Assembly: GCF_001552535.1 (NCBI RefSeq)
Contig: NZ_BCRJ01000039.1
Location: 35,872-99,871 of the forward strand
Source: Nocardioides jensenii JCM 1364 = NBRC 14755
GTDB lineage: Bacteria > Actinomycetota > Actinomycetes > Propionibacteriales > Nocardioidaceae
Direction of reading: 5' to 3'
DNA: 64,000 bases
Below are positions 53,025 through 62,472 of this stretch, piece by piece (the stretch's first letter is position 1; every line of letters begins with the position of its first letter). The notes beneath the pieces were generated by a model, which worked only from the letters and a program-made list of their open reading frames with translations, ran no database searches and was not told where the DNA came from. The translations under genes and the position numbers were made by a program.

Positions 53025-53136
53025 AGCACTGCCACGTGGGCCGGATCACCGTGTCGAACACCCCACGGATCGGCCGTATCCCAGGGCCTTCTCGGTCGTT
53101 GAACCTGCCGACCGTCACTCTTCTGCGAAGGCCACG

Positions 53137-54330
53137 ATGTCGGACCTGACGTACTGCACGATCCTCGCCACCAACTACCTGCCCAAGGCGTTGGCGCTGG
53201 CCGAGAGCCTGGCCGAGCACCACCCGGACGCCGAGCTGGTGGTGCTGCTGGTCGACTGCGCCAATGACTCCGACCTGCCCTCGATCGACCACGCCGAGCT
53301 GCCCGGCGTACGCCTGGTCTCGACCGCGTTCCTCGGTCTGCCGCAGTCCGAAATCGACCACCTGGCGATGATCTACGACCTCGTCGAGTTCGCCACCGCG
53401 ATCAAGCCGCTGGCCTTCAAGCGGGTGCTCGAGACCGCCGAGCAGGTCGCCTACCTCGACCCCGACACCTACGTCACCGCGCCGATGGAGGAGCTCTCGA
53501 AGGAGCTCGACGCCAGCGACGGCGGCATCCTGCTGACCCCGCACTTCCTGGAGCCGTTGCCCGAGGACGCCCCCGTCGCGCAGGGGCACCTGCTCACCGT
53601 CGGCGTCTACAACCTCGGCTTCGGGGCGTGGGACCGCCGCGCGCTGGACTTCCTCGACTGGTGGTGGGCGCGCCTGAAGGAGGAGTGCCTCTTCGACTAC
53701 CTCTCCGGCCTGTTCGTCGACCAGAAGTGGATGGACATCGGCAGCGTGCTCTTCCAGGCACGCAGCCTGCGCCACTACGGCTACAACGTGTCGGTGGTGA
53801 ACCTGCACGAGCGCCCGATCGGCTCCGACGACCAGGGCCTGGTCATGCTGACCACGGGTGAGCGGCTGCGGCTGTTCCACTTCCACGCCTTCGACGCCGA
53901 CAACCCGACCGAGCTGTCCACCCGCCAGATCGGGTCGACCTCCGAGCTGCGCAGCTCGAGCGCCGATCTCGACGCACTGTGCCGTGAGTACGCCGACCGC
54001 GTGCTGCGGCACCGTGCCGCGTTGGGTGAGGCGCCGGCCTACCCCTACTGGACCGACTCCTCGGGCAAGCGGATCTCGCGTCAGCTGCGCCGGGCCTACC
54101 GGCTCTCCGGCCACGACCTGCCGTCGGCGTTCGACCCGTGCCAGGCCGCGGAGTTCGCCGCGTGGCGCCGTGCGTCGTGGAAGAAGAAGAGTCGTGAGCT
54201 CGTGGGCGATGCCGCCAAGAGTGTCCGGCTGGCGCTGCCGGAGGAGTACGGCCGGCTGCGTGACCGCTTCCCGAAGCTGGCCAGCTCGATGAAGTCCAAG
54301 GTCGTCGGCAAGTCCGGCATCTGGGGCTGA
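53137..54330 (+). CDS. Glycosyltransferase of GT-A fold (GT8-like)
   Basis: A 397-residue cytoplasmic protein with no membrane segment. The N-terminal T-Y-C-T-I-L-A-T-N-Y-L-P-K-A-L-A-L-A pattern and V-A-Y-L-D-P-D-T-Y-V (a D-x-D metal site, near residues 107-116) are typical of GT8-like glycosyltransferases that work from nucleotide sugars. A C-terminal basic tail (K-S-K-V-V-G-K-S-G) may bind the membrane. The ATG at 53137 follows CGAAGG. Acceptor unknown. Confidence 0.8.
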   Translation: MSDLTYCTILATNYLPKALALAESLAEHHPDAELVVLLVDCANDSDLPSIDHAELPGVRLVSTAFLGLPQSEIDHLAMIYDLVEFATAIKPLAFKRVLETAEQVAYLDPDTYVTAPMEELSKELDASDGGILLTPHFLEPLPEDAPVAQGHLLTVGVYNLGFGAWDRRALDFLDWWWARLKEECLFDYLSGLFVDQKWMDIGSVLFQARSLRHYGYNVSVVNLHERPIGSDDQGLVMLTTGERLRLFHFHAFDADNPTELSTRQIGSTSELRSSSADLDALCREYADRVLRHRAALGEAPAYPYWTDSSGKRISRQLRRAYRLSGHDLPSAFDPCQAAEFAAWRRASWKKKSRELVGDAAKSVRLALPEEYGRLRDRFPKLASSMKSKVVGKSGIWG

Positions 54331-54403
54331 CCCCACGCGGAGTGCACGATCCATGTCCTGTCCGGCGCAGATCACGACCGAAATCGTGCGCTCGACGCGA
54401 GCT

Positions 54404-55468
54404 TCAGTGCGATGACAACGCGGCGCGGGTCTGCTGGACGGTACGCCGCCAGGTGAACTCGGCGGCGTGTGCGCGGGCGTCGTCGAGGTGCGCGGCGTCG
54501 TAGAGACCCGCGCGCACGACCGCGTTGGCCAGTGCCGGCGCGGAGAACGAGGTCATCACCGAGGCATGGCCACCGGCGACCTCGAGGCTGGCCGGCTCGG
54601 GCCCGATCACCACCGGGACGCCGAGCAGCATGCCCTCGACGATCGGCAGCCCGAACCCCTCGAAGTCAGAGGGGAACACGATCATCGACGCGCTCGCCAT
54701 CGTCGCCCGGAACTCCGGCTCGGGCAGGTACGGCGCCAGCGTGACCAGGTCAGCCAGCCCCAGTTCGGCGACCCGGGCGGCGAGCACCGTGCGCTGGCTG
54801 CCGGTGCCGAGCACGGTCAACGGCGGCATGCTCATGCCGCGCCGGCGCCCGTCGGCCCACGCGTCGAGCACCAGGTCGGGGTTCTTGTTGGTGTGGTGGG
54901 CGAAGGTGATCGCCGTGCCGGTCTGCTCACCGCGCGGCCACGACAGCACGTGATCGGCCCCGTGGTGCACGACGGCTGCGGGCGTCGTACCAAGGCGTGG
55001 GTGCAGGCGGTGCAGGTCGTCGAGGCTGCGTTGCGAGACCGAGACGATCACGTCGGCGAGGGCATACGCGCGGTCGTAGGCGACCTTGCGCAGCAGCCGG
55101 CGCGGGCGGGAGAACTGCTCGGGGCGCAGCTCGTGGCGCAGGTCGTGGATGACCACGCCGAGGGGTACGCCGACGCGCACCAGGCTGGTCGACGGCATGG
55201 TGGCCAGCACGGCATCCGCGTCGAAGTCGGCGACCAGCCTGCGGGTCAGCACCGACTGCTTGAACGGGCGCCCCACGGGCCCCGGCCGAGGGATCCGCAC
55301 CTCGTGGCGGCTGTGCCGACCGGTGTCGAGGTCGGAGCCCTCGCGCACCATCACCAGCAGGTGGTCGCCCAGCTCATCGGCCTGCGCCTCCCACGCGGCG
55401 AGCAGGTTCTCGACATACGTCCGGATGCCGCCGAAGTCGGCGGCGAGCGCGTCCACCAGAACCCTCAT
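54404..55468 (-). CDS. Glycosyltransferase family 4 (GT-B)
   Basis: A 354-residue GT-B retaining glycosyltransferase. The N-terminal Rossmann fold includes F-G-G-I-R-T-Y near residue 12. The nucleotide-sugar site P-S-D-F-E-G-F-G-L-P-I-V-E-G (E-x-7-E motif) is near residues 267-280. It probably adds a sugar to the lipid-linked glycan. It stands alone on the minus strand between two oppositely oriented genes. Confidence 0.88.
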   Translation of the reverse strand: MRVLVDALAADFGGIRTYVENLLAAWEAQADELGDHLLVMVREGSDLDTGRHSRHEVRIPRPGPVGRPFKQSVLTRRLVADFDADAVLATMPSTSLVRVGVPLGVVIHDLRHELRPEQFSRPRRLLRKVAYDRAYALADVIVSVSQRSLDDLHRLHPRLGTTPAAVVHHGADHVLSWPRGEQTGTAITFAHHTNKNPDLVLDAWADGRRRGMSMPPLTVLGTGSQRTVLAARVAELGLADLVTLAPYLPEPEFRATMASASMIVFPSDFEGFGLPIVEGMLLGVPVVIGPEPASLEVAGGHASVMTSFSAPALANAVVRAGLYDAAHLDDARAHAAEFTWRRTVQQTRAALSSH

Positions 55469-55550
55469 GCGTTGCGCCCGCTCATGGCCCGAAGACTACT
55501 CACTGCAATCAGTTTCAGGCTTCCTACCCACCGACAAGTTGGAGTGTGCA

Positions 55551-56369
55551 ATGGTTGTCGGCGTGAATCATGGGGGAGAGGTCGTTCGTGCCCAGGATGC
55601 AGCGCATGCCGAGGGCCATGACTACGTCAAGGGGTCGCCGCACCTGCGGCACCGCAAGCTCCGCGAGGACATCGAACGACGCCTGACCGCGCTGGTGCGG
55701 GACTCGATCGCACGCACCGGCGCCTGCCGGGTGCTCGAGATCGGCGCCGGTCACGGCACCTTCACCGACGTGCTCGTCGCCGCCGGTGCCCGGGTGACCG
55801 TCACCGAGGCCAGTGAGGCCAGCGCCGAGCACCTGCGTGCGACGTACGCCGGCGACGACCGGGTCAGCGTCTTCCACGACGAGACCGGCGAGTTCGTGCT
55901 CGACCAGGAGGAGACCTGGGACCTGGCGGTGATGATCAGCGTCATCCACCACATCCCCGACTACGTCGCGTTCCTCGACCGGCTGCAGGGCCTGATCGCC
56001 CCGGGCGGCGCGATGTTCTCGGTGCAGGACCCACTGTTCTATCCGCGTCGTTCGCGCGCCGCGCACGTCGCCTCCCGTGGCAGCTACTTCGCGTGGCGGC
56101 TCGGTCAGGGCAACTACGCCCGCGGCGTGGCCACCCGGATCCGCCGCCTCCGCGGGGTGTACGACGAACGCGCCGAGTCCGATCTCGTGGAGTACCACGT
56201 GGTGCGTCAGGGCGTCGACGAGGAGGCCATCCGCACGCTCCTCATGGAGCAGTTCGACGTCGAGGTGTTCACCTACTGGTCGACGCAGGGCCCGGTGTGG
56301 CAGCGCCTGCTGGAGAAGACCTCGTTGCGCTCCGACTTCGGGATCCAGGCCACCAACCACCGCCCCTGA
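55551..56369 (+). CDS. Class I SAM-dependent methyltransferase
   Basis: A 272-residue methyltransferase with motif I V-L-E-I-G-A-G-H-G-T-F near residues 62-72, T-V-T-E-A-S for the ribose-binding acid, and S-V-I-H-H-I-P near 128. The basic C-terminal half may bind a substrate glycan lipid. GGAG at 55541-55544 serves the ATG; a GTG at 55563 is an alternative. Its stop is followed after 3 nt by a five-copy repeat array. Confidence 0.85.
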   Translation: MVVGVNHGGEVVRAQDAAHAEGHDYVKGSPHLRHRKLREDIERRLTALVRDSIARTGACRVLEIGAGHGTFTDVLVAAGARVTVTEASEASAEHLRATYAGDDRVSVFHDETGEFVLDQEETWDLAVMISVIHHIPDYVAFLDRLQGLIAPGGAMFSVQDPLFYPRRSRAAHVASRGSYFAWRLGQGNYARGVATRIRRLRGVYDERAESDLVEYHVVRQGVDEEAIRTLLMEQFDVEVFTYWSTQGPVWQRLLEKTSLRSDFGIQATNHRP

Positions 56370-56372
56370 GTC

Positions 56373-56473
56373 GACCCGTCGTGAGTTCGGCGTGACCCGT
56401 CGTGAGTTCGGGCTGACCCGTCGTGAGTTCGGGCTGACCCGTCGTGAGTTCGGGCTGACCCGTCGTGAGTTCG
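56373..56473 (+). repeat. Array 3 of the 17-nt repeat: five perfect TG copies, period exactly 21
   Basis: GACCCGTCGTGAGTTCG occurs at 56373, 56394, 56415, 56436 and 56457. The 4-nt spacers are mainly GGCT or GCGT. The array lies between two convergent genes. Confidence 0.97.
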
Positions 56474-56495
56474 GCGGCGGCCCGGATCAGGCCGT

Positions 56496-57563
56496 TCAGG
56501 CCGGATCGAGGTAGGCCTCGGAGTCGGCCACACCGGTGCGCAGCCTGGCCAGGTCGGCGCGCACCATCTGCTCGATCGTCTCGCGCAGGGTGATCCTGGG
56601 ACGCCATCCGAGGTCGGCCGCAGCACGCGAGGGGTCGCCGTACACCCCGCCGAAGTCGTTGCGCCGCGCCTTCTCGCCCGATGCCCGCACGCCCGGTTCC
56701 CCGCTGACCCGTCGTGAATTCGGATCGACCCGTCGTGAGTTCTGTGGATCGTCCCGAACTGGCGACGGGTCACCCCGAACTGGCGACGGGTCGGCGTGCG
56801 CGGCGGCGAGCGCCCACTCGGCGACGTCGGCGAGCCGGTGCACCCGGCCGGTGGCGATCACCCAGTCACCCGACGCAGCGGCGGCGGCAGCCAGCGCGAA
56901 CGCCCGTACGAAGTCGGCTGCCGAGCCCCAGTCGCGGGTCACCGACGGGTCGCGCAGCTCGAGGGCCTCCCGCCGACCGCTTGCGACCTCGACCGCCTGG
57001 CGGGTGATCGTGGGCAGCACGAACTTCGCGTCGTGCAGGGGGCTGGTGTGGCCGAAGAGCACCAGGTTGGTGGCCCGCGCGCCGGCTGCACGGGCCCCGG
57101 CGACGGCGACGTGCGCGCGGGCCTTCGCCTCGGCGTACGGGCTGACCGGGTTGAGCGGGGTGTCCGAGTCGACTGCTCCCGAGGCGACCGGGCCGAAGAT
57201 CTCCGACGACGAGGCCTGCACGAACCCGACCCCGGCCGAGCCGATCACCGACAGCATCCCGAGCACCGCCTCGTGGTTGACCTCATCGGTCAGCGCAGGG
57301 GCGTCCCAGGAGGCGCCGACCGAGGACAGTGCCGCAAGATTGTGGACGACGTCCGGCCGGTGCCGTTGCACCAGGGTCGCGAACGCCGATGTCGAGCGCA
57401 CGTCGAGCTCCTCGAGCGCGACACCGGAGAGATGGACCACCAGCCGTGGGTCGGACGTCGTGGTGACGGTTCCGACCACGCGGTCTCCGGAAGCGAGCAG
57501 GTGCCGGGCCAGCAGGATGCCGTCCTGCCCGCCGACGCCGGTGATCAGGTGGGTCCGGCTCAT
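56496..57563 (-). CDS. NAD(P)-dependent sugar epimerase/reductase (Rmd-like), with an in-frame repeat insertion
   Basis: A 355-residue SDR enzyme. NAD motif T-G-V-G-G-Q-D-G (8-15), Ser in S-S-S-E-I-F-G and Y-x-x-x-K in S-P-Y-A-E-A-K near 143-149 are intact. Following gmd with a 4-nt overlap, it may be GDP-4-dehydro-6-deoxymannose reductase (Rmd) or a related epimerase. Residues 258-286 (56706-56792) are encoded by four repeat copies and read [13 protein letters not shown] then N-S-R-R-V; they sit between the helix E-W-A-L-A-A-A and the [12 protein letters not shown] motif, a loop region. The reading frame is preserved, so the protein is probably functional. Confidence 0.85.
   Translation of the reverse strand: MSRTHLITGVGGQDGILLARHLLASGDRVVGTVTTTSDPRLVVHLSGVALEELDVRSTSAFATLVQRHRPDVVHNLAALSSVGASWDAPALTDEVNHEAVLGMLSVIGSAGVGFVQASSSEIFGPVASGAVDSDTPLNPVSPYAEAKARAHVAVAGARAAGARATNLVLFGHTSPLHDAKFVLPTITRQAVEVASGRREALELRDPSVTRDWGSAADFVRAFALAAAAAASGDWVIATGRVHRLADVAEWALAAAHADPSPVRGDPSPVRDDPQNSRRVDPNSRRVSGEPGVRASGEKARRNDFGGVYGDPSRAAADLGWRPRITLRETIEQMVRADLARLRTGVADSEAYLDPA
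56706..56792. repeat. Array 4 of the 17-nt repeat, inside the epimerase reading frame
   Basis: TG copies (each with one change) are at 56706-56722 and 56727-56743; inverted CC copies are at 56755-56771 and 56776-56792. On the coding (minus) strand the CC copies read D-P-S-P-V-R and the TG copies N-S-R-R-V. No stop codon is introduced. Confidence 0.95.
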
Positions 57564-58534
57564 CGTTCGATCAGCCGCGCCATCTTCTCCAGATCGGCGT
57601 CGACCATCAGCGCGGCCAGCTCCGACGGCATCGTCTGCGCCTTCCAGCCGAGCAGGGACTCCGCCTTGGACGCGTCGCCGATCAGCGCGTCGACCTCGGT
57701 CGGCCGCTCGTAGCGGGAGTCGTGGCTGACGTGCTCCTCCCAGTCGAGCCCGACGTGCGTGAACGCGGCCGCGCAGAACTCCCGTACCGAGGTGCCGACC
57801 CCGGTCGCGAGCACGTAGTCGTCGGGCTCGTCGCGCTGCAGCATGCGCCACATGCCCTCGACGTACTCGGGCGCATAGCCCCAGTCGCGGATCGCGTCGA
57901 GGTTGCCGAGCTCGAGCCGCTCCTGGACGCCGAGCTTGATCGCGGCCACACCGAGCGTGATCTTGCGGGTCACGAACGACTCACCGCGCCGCGGCGACTC
58001 GTGGTTGAACAGGATCCCGGACACCGCGAACAGGTCGTAGGCCTCGCGGTAGTTGACCGTCACCCAGTGCGAGTAGAGCTTCGCCGCGCCGTACGGCGAC
58101 CGCGGGTAGAACGCTGACCGCTCACTCTGCGGGGGAGGGGTGGCGCCGAACATCTCCGAGGTGGAGGCCTGGTAGAACCGGCAGTCGATGCCGGCCGCGC
58201 GAATCGCCTCGAGCAACCGCAGGGTGCCGACCGCGTCGGTCGAGGCGGTGTACTCCGGCATCTCGAACGAGACCTTCACGTGGCTCTGTGCGCCCAGGTT
58301 GTAGACCTCGTGCGGCTCGATCTTGTGGATCAGGTTGACCAGGCTGACCCCGTCGGTGAGGTCGCCGTAGTGCAGCGTCAGGTGCGGGTTGTCGTGCAGG
58401 TGGTCGATGCGGCTGCGGTTCAGGGTCGACGCGCGACGCACCAGCCCGTGGACGTCGTACCCCTTCTCGAGCAGCAGCTCGGCAAGGTAGGAGCCGTCCT
58501 GGCCGGTGATCCCGGTGATGAACGCGCGCTTCAC
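57560..58534 (-). CDS. gmd: GDP-mannose 4,6-dehydratase
   Basis: A 324-residue SDR dehydratase that converts GDP-mannose to GDP-4-dehydro-6-deoxymannose, the first step to GDP-rhamnose, GDP-fucose or GDP-6-deoxytalose. [12 protein letters not shown] near residues 8-19 is diagnostic of Gmd, with S-T-S-E-M-F-G, Y-G-A-A-K and [15 protein letters not shown] further on. It is coupled by overlaps on both sides (GTGA and ATGA), giving a methyltransferase-gmd-epimerase operon. Confidence 0.95.
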   Translation of the reverse strand: MKRAFITGITGQDGSYLAELLLEKGYDVHGLVRRASTLNRSRIDHLHDNPHLTLHYGDLTDGVSLVNLIHKIEPHEVYNLGAQSHVKVSFEMPEYTASTDAVGTLRLLEAIRAAGIDCRFYQASTSEMFGATPPPQSERSAFYPRSPYGAAKLYSHWVTVNYREAYDLFAVSGILFNHESPRRGESFVTRKITLGVAAIKLGVQERLELGNLDAIRDWGYAPEYVEGMWRMLQRDEPDDYVLATGVGTSVREFCAAAFTHVGLDWEEHVSHDSRYERPTEVDALIGDASKAESLLGWKAQTMPSELAALMVDADLEKMARLIER

Positions 58535-59427
58535 TCGGCGGCCTTGCGGGCATAGACGTCGAGCACGATCCGCGGGGCCAATCCCTTGTCCAGCAGGCGA
58601 TCCACGCCCTTGGAGACCACCTCGCCCTTGCGTCCGCGCAGACCCAGCGAGGCCAGGTAGGGAGCCGCCTGGAGGGAGTAGCGCGCCTGCGGCTTGACCC
58701 GTACGTCGACGAAACCGGCCCGTTCGAGGGCCGCAGTCATGCTGCGTCGCGTGTGCAGGAGCCAGTGGTGTTGCGCGATGCGGCGGTCGACCCAGCGGCT
58801 GACCCGCCCGTCCGAGGCCCGGAACGCACCGAGCGCCATGGCGTCGAGCGTGCAGCGGTAGGGCGTCTGGAGGAACAGCACACCGCCGGGCTTGAGCAGG
58901 GCGTGGCACTCGTCGAGCAGCTGGTCGGGGTCGGGCACGTGGGCCAGCACGCACCACAGGGTGACCGCATCGTGCTCCGCCGGCAGGTCGAGCGTCGAGA
59001 GGTCACCCAGGTCGAGCTCGATGTCGAACGTGGAGCGGGCGATCTCGATGGCCGCCTCGAGCAGCTCGTTGCCGCCCACGTCGAACCCGCGGGACCGGGC
59101 GAAGTCGAGAAACCCGCCGTCGCCGGCCCCGATGTCGTAGATGAGCGGTGCGCCGACCGATGCTGGGATCAGCGATCGGAGCCGGTCGAGGGTCTCGGCC
59201 CACGCCGCGGTGGTGACCCCGTCCCGCTTGAGCTGGAACCACGCCTCTCGCTGCTCGACCGAGATCGTCTCGAGCCCGACGGTCTCGACGGGGGCGATCT
59301 CGTCGCGCTGTCGCCAGCCGACGAGCCCGCAGCTGCGGCACCGGAAGTTGAGTCGCCCCGTGCGGCGGGACTCGGGGTAGTCGTGCAACCCGCCCGAGTG
59401 ACAGGCGGGGCAGGTCTGGACAGCCAT
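58531..59427 (-). CDS. Class I SAM methyltransferase with N-terminal zinc ribbon
   Basis: A 298-residue protein. It begins with a zinc ribbon (C-P-A-C ... C-R-S-C, residues 6-31), then a methyltransferase core with [10 protein letters not shown] near residues 97-106 and W-C-V-L-A-H-V-P. The zinc ribbon plus methyltransferase plan is typical of sugar C- or N-methyltransferases of the TylC3/NovU-like and methyltransf_23 groups. The ATG at 59427 was chosen over the one at 59472 because the ribbon begins there and GGAAGG lies upstream, at an 11-nt spacing. Confidence 0.8.
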   Translation of the reverse strand: MAVQTCPACHSGGLHDYPESRRTGRLNFRCRSCGLVGWRQRDEIAPVETVGLETISVEQREAWFQLKRDGVTTAAWAETLDRLRSLIPASVGAPLIYDIGAGDGGFLDFARSRGFDVGGNELLEAAIEIARSTFDIELDLGDLSTLDLPAEHDAVTLWCVLAHVPDPDQLLDECHALLKPGGVLFLQTPYRCTLDAMALGAFRASDGRVSRWVDRRIAQHHWLLHTRRSMTAALERAGFVDVRVKPQARYSLQAAPYLASLGLRGRKGEVVSKGVDRLLDKGLAPRIVLDVYARKAAE

Positions 59428-59551
59428 CTGCAGAGGAGCCTTCCGGTTCGTGAACCCACGAAGCATAACCATCGGGTAACCAGGTCGTTGAAGTCTTTCG
59501 TGAGGCCCGGGGGCTCACTCATCCGTCGGTCGGTTTTGCTTGGAGGGCTTC

Positions 59552-60532
59552 GTGTCGAATTCTGTGGACGTGCTCGTCGCCGGTGGTGGCGGCTTCATCG
59601 GCGGGCACCTCGTGGCCGACCTGCTGCGCCAGGGAAAGACCGTGCGCTCGGTCGACGTCAAGCCGCAGTCCGAGTGGTACCAGGTGCACCCCGACGCCCA
59701 GAACGTCGTCGGTGACCTTTCGCTGCTCGACACCGCGATGACCAGCACCGCGGGCGCCGAGGAGGTCTACATGCTGGCCGCCGACATGGGCGGCATGGGC
59801 TTCATCGAGAACAACAAGGCGCTCTGCATGCTGACCGTGCTGACCAGCACCCACATGCTCCAGGCCGCGCGCGAGCACGACGTACAACGCTATTTCTACT
59901 CCTCCTCGGCCTGTGTCTACGCCGCGGACAAGCAGACCGACACCGCGATCACCGCCTTGAAGGAGGCTGACGCCTACCCGGCCATGCCGGAGGACGGCTA
60001 CGGCTGGGAGAAGCTGTTCACCGAGCGGATGTGTCGCCACTTCGAGGAGGACTTCGACCTCACCACCCGGGTCGCGCGCTACCACAACGTCTACGGCCCC
60101 GACGGCACCTGGGACGGCGGCCGAGAGAAGGCGCCGGCCGCGGTCTGCCGCAAGATCGCGACCGCCGTGATCACCGGCGAGCACGAGATCGAGATCTGGG
60201 GCGACGGCGAGCAGACCCGCTCGTTCATGTACATCGACGACTGCCTCAAGGGCTCGCAGATGATCTTGGCCGGCGACTCCAACGAGCCGGTCAACCTCGG
60301 CTCCGACGAGCTGGTCTCGATCAACCAGCTGGTCGACATCGTCGAGGACATCGCCGGCATCAAGTGCCGCCGCGACTACAAGCTCGACGCGCCCCAGGGC
60401 GTCCGCGGACGCAACAGCGACAACACCCAGATCCAGGAGACCTACGGCTGGGCGCCGTCGATCTCGCTGGCCGACGGACTGGCCACCACCTACGCCTGGG
60501 TCTATGACCAGGTGAAGCGCTCGATCGGCTGA
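59552..60532 (+). CDS. NAD-dependent epimerase, GDP-mannose 3,5-epimerase-like
   Basis: A 326-residue SDR enzyme strikingly similar to plant GDP-mannose 3,5-epimerase, as I recall that sequence: A-A-D-M-G-G-M-G-F-I-E-N-N-K near 77-90, S-S-S-A-C-V-Y near 117-123, Y-G-W-E-K catalytic Tyr/Lys, T-W-D-G-G-R-E-K-A-P-A-A-V-C-R-K, T-R-S-F-M-Y-I-D-D-C, and G-V-R-G-R-N-S-D-N. It would make GDP-L-galactose/GDP-L-gulose or an analogous sugar for the surface glycan. The GTG follows GGAGGG with ideal spacing. It is followed by a glycosyltransferase 5 nt downstream. Confidence 0.9.
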   Translation: MSNSVDVLVAGGGGFIGGHLVADLLRQGKTVRSVDVKPQSEWYQVHPDAQNVVGDLSLLDTAMTSTAGAEEVYMLAADMGGMGFIENNKALCMLTVLTSTHMLQAAREHDVQRYFYSSSACVYAADKQTDTAITALKEADAYPAMPEDGYGWEKLFTERMCRHFEEDFDLTTRVARYHNVYGPDGTWDGGREKAPAAVCRKIATAVITGEHEIEIWGDGEQTRSFMYIDDCLKGSQMILAGDSNEPVNLGSDELVSINQLVDIVEDIAGIKCRRDYKLDAPQGVRGRNSDNTQIQETYGWAPSISLADGLATTYAWVYDQVKRSIG

Positions 60533-60537
60533 TCCCC

Positions 60538-61728
60538 ATGCGCGTCCTCGTGCACGACTACGCCGGGCACCCCTTCCAGGTCGAGCTCAGCCGTGAGCTG
60601 GCCGCGCGGGGCCATGACGTGACCCATTCGTGGTGCGACGCCTACTCCTCGGGCAAGGGCCACCTGCGCGCCGAGCCGGGCGAGTCCTTGCGGTTCCGCC
60701 CGATCGGTGCCGGCGAGAGGATCGAGAAGCTCGCCTTCGCGCGCCGTCTGCTCCAGGAGCTGAAGTACGGCGTCGAGCTGGCCCGCCTGGCGCGTGCCGA
60801 GCGCCCCGACGCGGTGTTGGTGGCCAACGCGCCGATCCCCACGCTGGTGGTGCTCTCGCTGTTCCTTCTCGTACGACGTACGCCGTGGGTGCTGTGGCAC
60901 CAGGACGTGCAGGCAGTGGCGATCAAGTCGTTCGCCGGCAAGCAGCTCTCGCGGGCGTTCGCCCTGGTCGGCAAGGCGATCGAGGCCGGTGAGAAGTGGT
61001 GCTCGCGCCGCGCCGCGGCCGTGGTCGTGATCGCCGACTCGTTCCTCGACGTGCACCGTGCGTGGGGCACCGGTGACAAGACCACGGTGATCCCGAACTG
61101 GGCGCCGCTCGACGAGATCTACCCGGTGCCGCGCAAGAACGACTGGGCGGTCGAGAACGAGCTCGACGACGTGCGGACGATCGTCTACTCGGGCACCCTG
61201 GGTCTCAAGCACAACCCCGAGCTGTTGGTCGGCCTGGCCCGTGAGGTGATCGACGGCGGGCAGCCGGTGCGCCTGGTCGTGGTCAACGAGGGCCCCGCTG
61301 TCGACGTACTCCGTGAGGAGGCGGCGCGCCTCGACGTGCCCGTCACGCTGCTGCCGTTCCAGCCCTACGAGCGACTGCCCGAGGTGCTCGGCTCCGGCGA
61401 CGTGCTGGTGGTGCTGCTCGAGCAGGACGCCGGCGCTTTCTCGGTGCCCTCGAAGACGCTGTCCTACTTGTGCGCGGGCCGGCCGGTGCTCGGCCTGATG
61501 CCCGCGGAGAATCTGGCCGCCGGCATGATCGCCTCCGTCGAGGGCTGCGTGCTGCCGCCGACCGCAGAGTCGCTTGGGGCCGCCGCCGAGTGGGTGCGCG
61601 GCGTCATCGTCGACGCCGAGCTGCGCGACCTGTTGGGGGAGAAGTCTCGTGACCTGGCCGAGGAGTCGTTCGCCCTGGCCGGGTGCGCGGACAAGTTCGA
61701 GGAGATCCTGCGCGTTGCTGCTCGCTGA
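60538..61728 (+). CDS. Glycosyltransferase family 4 (GT-B)
   Basis: A 396-residue GT-B glycosyltransferase. The N-terminal domain starts V-L-V-H-D-Y-A-G-H-P-F-Q; the nucleotide-sugar region has V-Y-S-G-T-L-G-L-K-H-N-P near 217-228 and F-S-V-P-S-K-T-L-S-Y-L near 301-311. This style resembles colanic-acid type glycosyltransferases (WcaI-like). A central hydrophobic segment (about 100-115) suggests membrane contact. It is the second gene of a two-gene unit with the GDP-mannose 3,5-epimerase-like gene. Confidence 0.85.
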   Translation: MRVLVHDYAGHPFQVELSRELAARGHDVTHSWCDAYSSGKGHLRAEPGESLRFRPIGAGERIEKLAFARRLLQELKYGVELARLARAERPDAVLVANAPIPTLVVLSLFLLVRRTPWVLWHQDVQAVAIKSFAGKQLSRAFALVGKAIEAGEKWCSRRAAAVVVIADSFLDVHRAWGTGDKTTVIPNWAPLDEIYPVPRKNDWAVENELDDVRTIVYSGTLGLKHNPELLVGLAREVIDGGQPVRLVVVNEGPAVDVLREEAARLDVPVTLLPFQPYERLPEVLGSGDVLVVLLEQDAGAFSVPSKTLSYLCAGRPVLGLMPAENLAAGMIASVEGCVLPPTAESLGAAAEWVRGVIVDAELRDLLGEKSRDLAEESFALAGCADKFEEILRVAAR

Positions 61729-61744
61729 CCCCTCCCGCCCGCCC

Positions 61745-62434
61745 TCAGAGGTCCTGCAGCGCCGCCACCTCGTCGGCGATCTGCGCCTGCAGGCCCACCC
61801 GGTGGAAGAATCTCAGGCTCTCCGGCAGCGCCCGGACCGCCTCGGCCGGGTTGCCGCGATAGAGCGTCAGGTTGGCGGTCAACGGGGTGGTGACCACCGA
61901 GCCGGCGGAGATGATCGAGCGCTCCGGCACCCCCGCGCTGAGCAGGGTGCAGTTCGACATGACCACGCTGCGGGCGCCGAGCACGACCGGTTTGGACTCG
62001 AAACGGTCCTTCACCAGGTTCAGGTTGTGGGTCAGGATCGAGCAGCGGAAACCGGCCACGACCGCGTAGTCCTCGAGCTCGATGCGGTCGGAGCAGTCGA
62101 GCTCGTGGGCGACGGTGATCATCGCGTAGTCGCCGAGGACCAGGCTCGGGTCGCGGGTCGGCTTGGTGAACACCGTCGAGCTGAGCGGGATGCCGGCGAT
62201 GCGGTTGCGGGTCGCGATGCTGGCGCCCTCCCCGAGTCGCAGCTCCGCGAGGTCGCGGATGACGTTGCCGGGGCCGATGCTGGAGCCGGGGCCGAGGGTC
62301 ACCTTGTCGACCAGGATCAGGCTGCGGCCGACGTACGCCGTGGGGTGGATCTCCCACTTCAGCACGTGGCGGGCCAGCAGGTGCTTGAGCCGTTGCGGCA
62401 GCACGACCATGAGGACGACAAGGATGAGATGCAC
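61745..62434 (-). CDS. Left-handed beta-helix acyltransferase with N-terminal membrane segment
   Basis: A 229-residue hexapeptide-repeat protein. A hydrophobic N terminus (H-L-I-L-V-V-L-M-V-V-L-P) precedes repeats such as I-H-P-T-A-Y-V-G, L-G-P-G-S-S-I-G-P-G-N-V-I and S-I-I-S-A-G-S-V-V, with a likely catalytic His near residue 109 (V-A-H-E-L-D). It probably O-acetylates a glycan at the membrane. The start is uncertain: GTG 62434 is chosen, the frame is open to 62461, and ribosome binding sites are poor. Confidence 0.75.
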   Translation of the reverse strand: MHLILVVLMVVLPQRLKHLLARHVLKWEIHPTAYVGRSLILVDKVTLGPGSSIGPGNVIRDLAELRLGEGASIATRNRIAGIPLSSTVFTKPTRDPSLVLGDYAMITVAHELDCSDRIELEDYAVVAGFRCSILTHNLNLVKDRFESKPVVLGARSVVMSNCTLLSAGVPERSIISAGSVVTTPLTANLTLYRGNPAEAVRALPESLRFFHRVGLQAQIADEVAALQDL

Positions 62435-62472
62435 GGCGTGAGCATAACCATTTCCAGCCAAGGAGCACCCGC

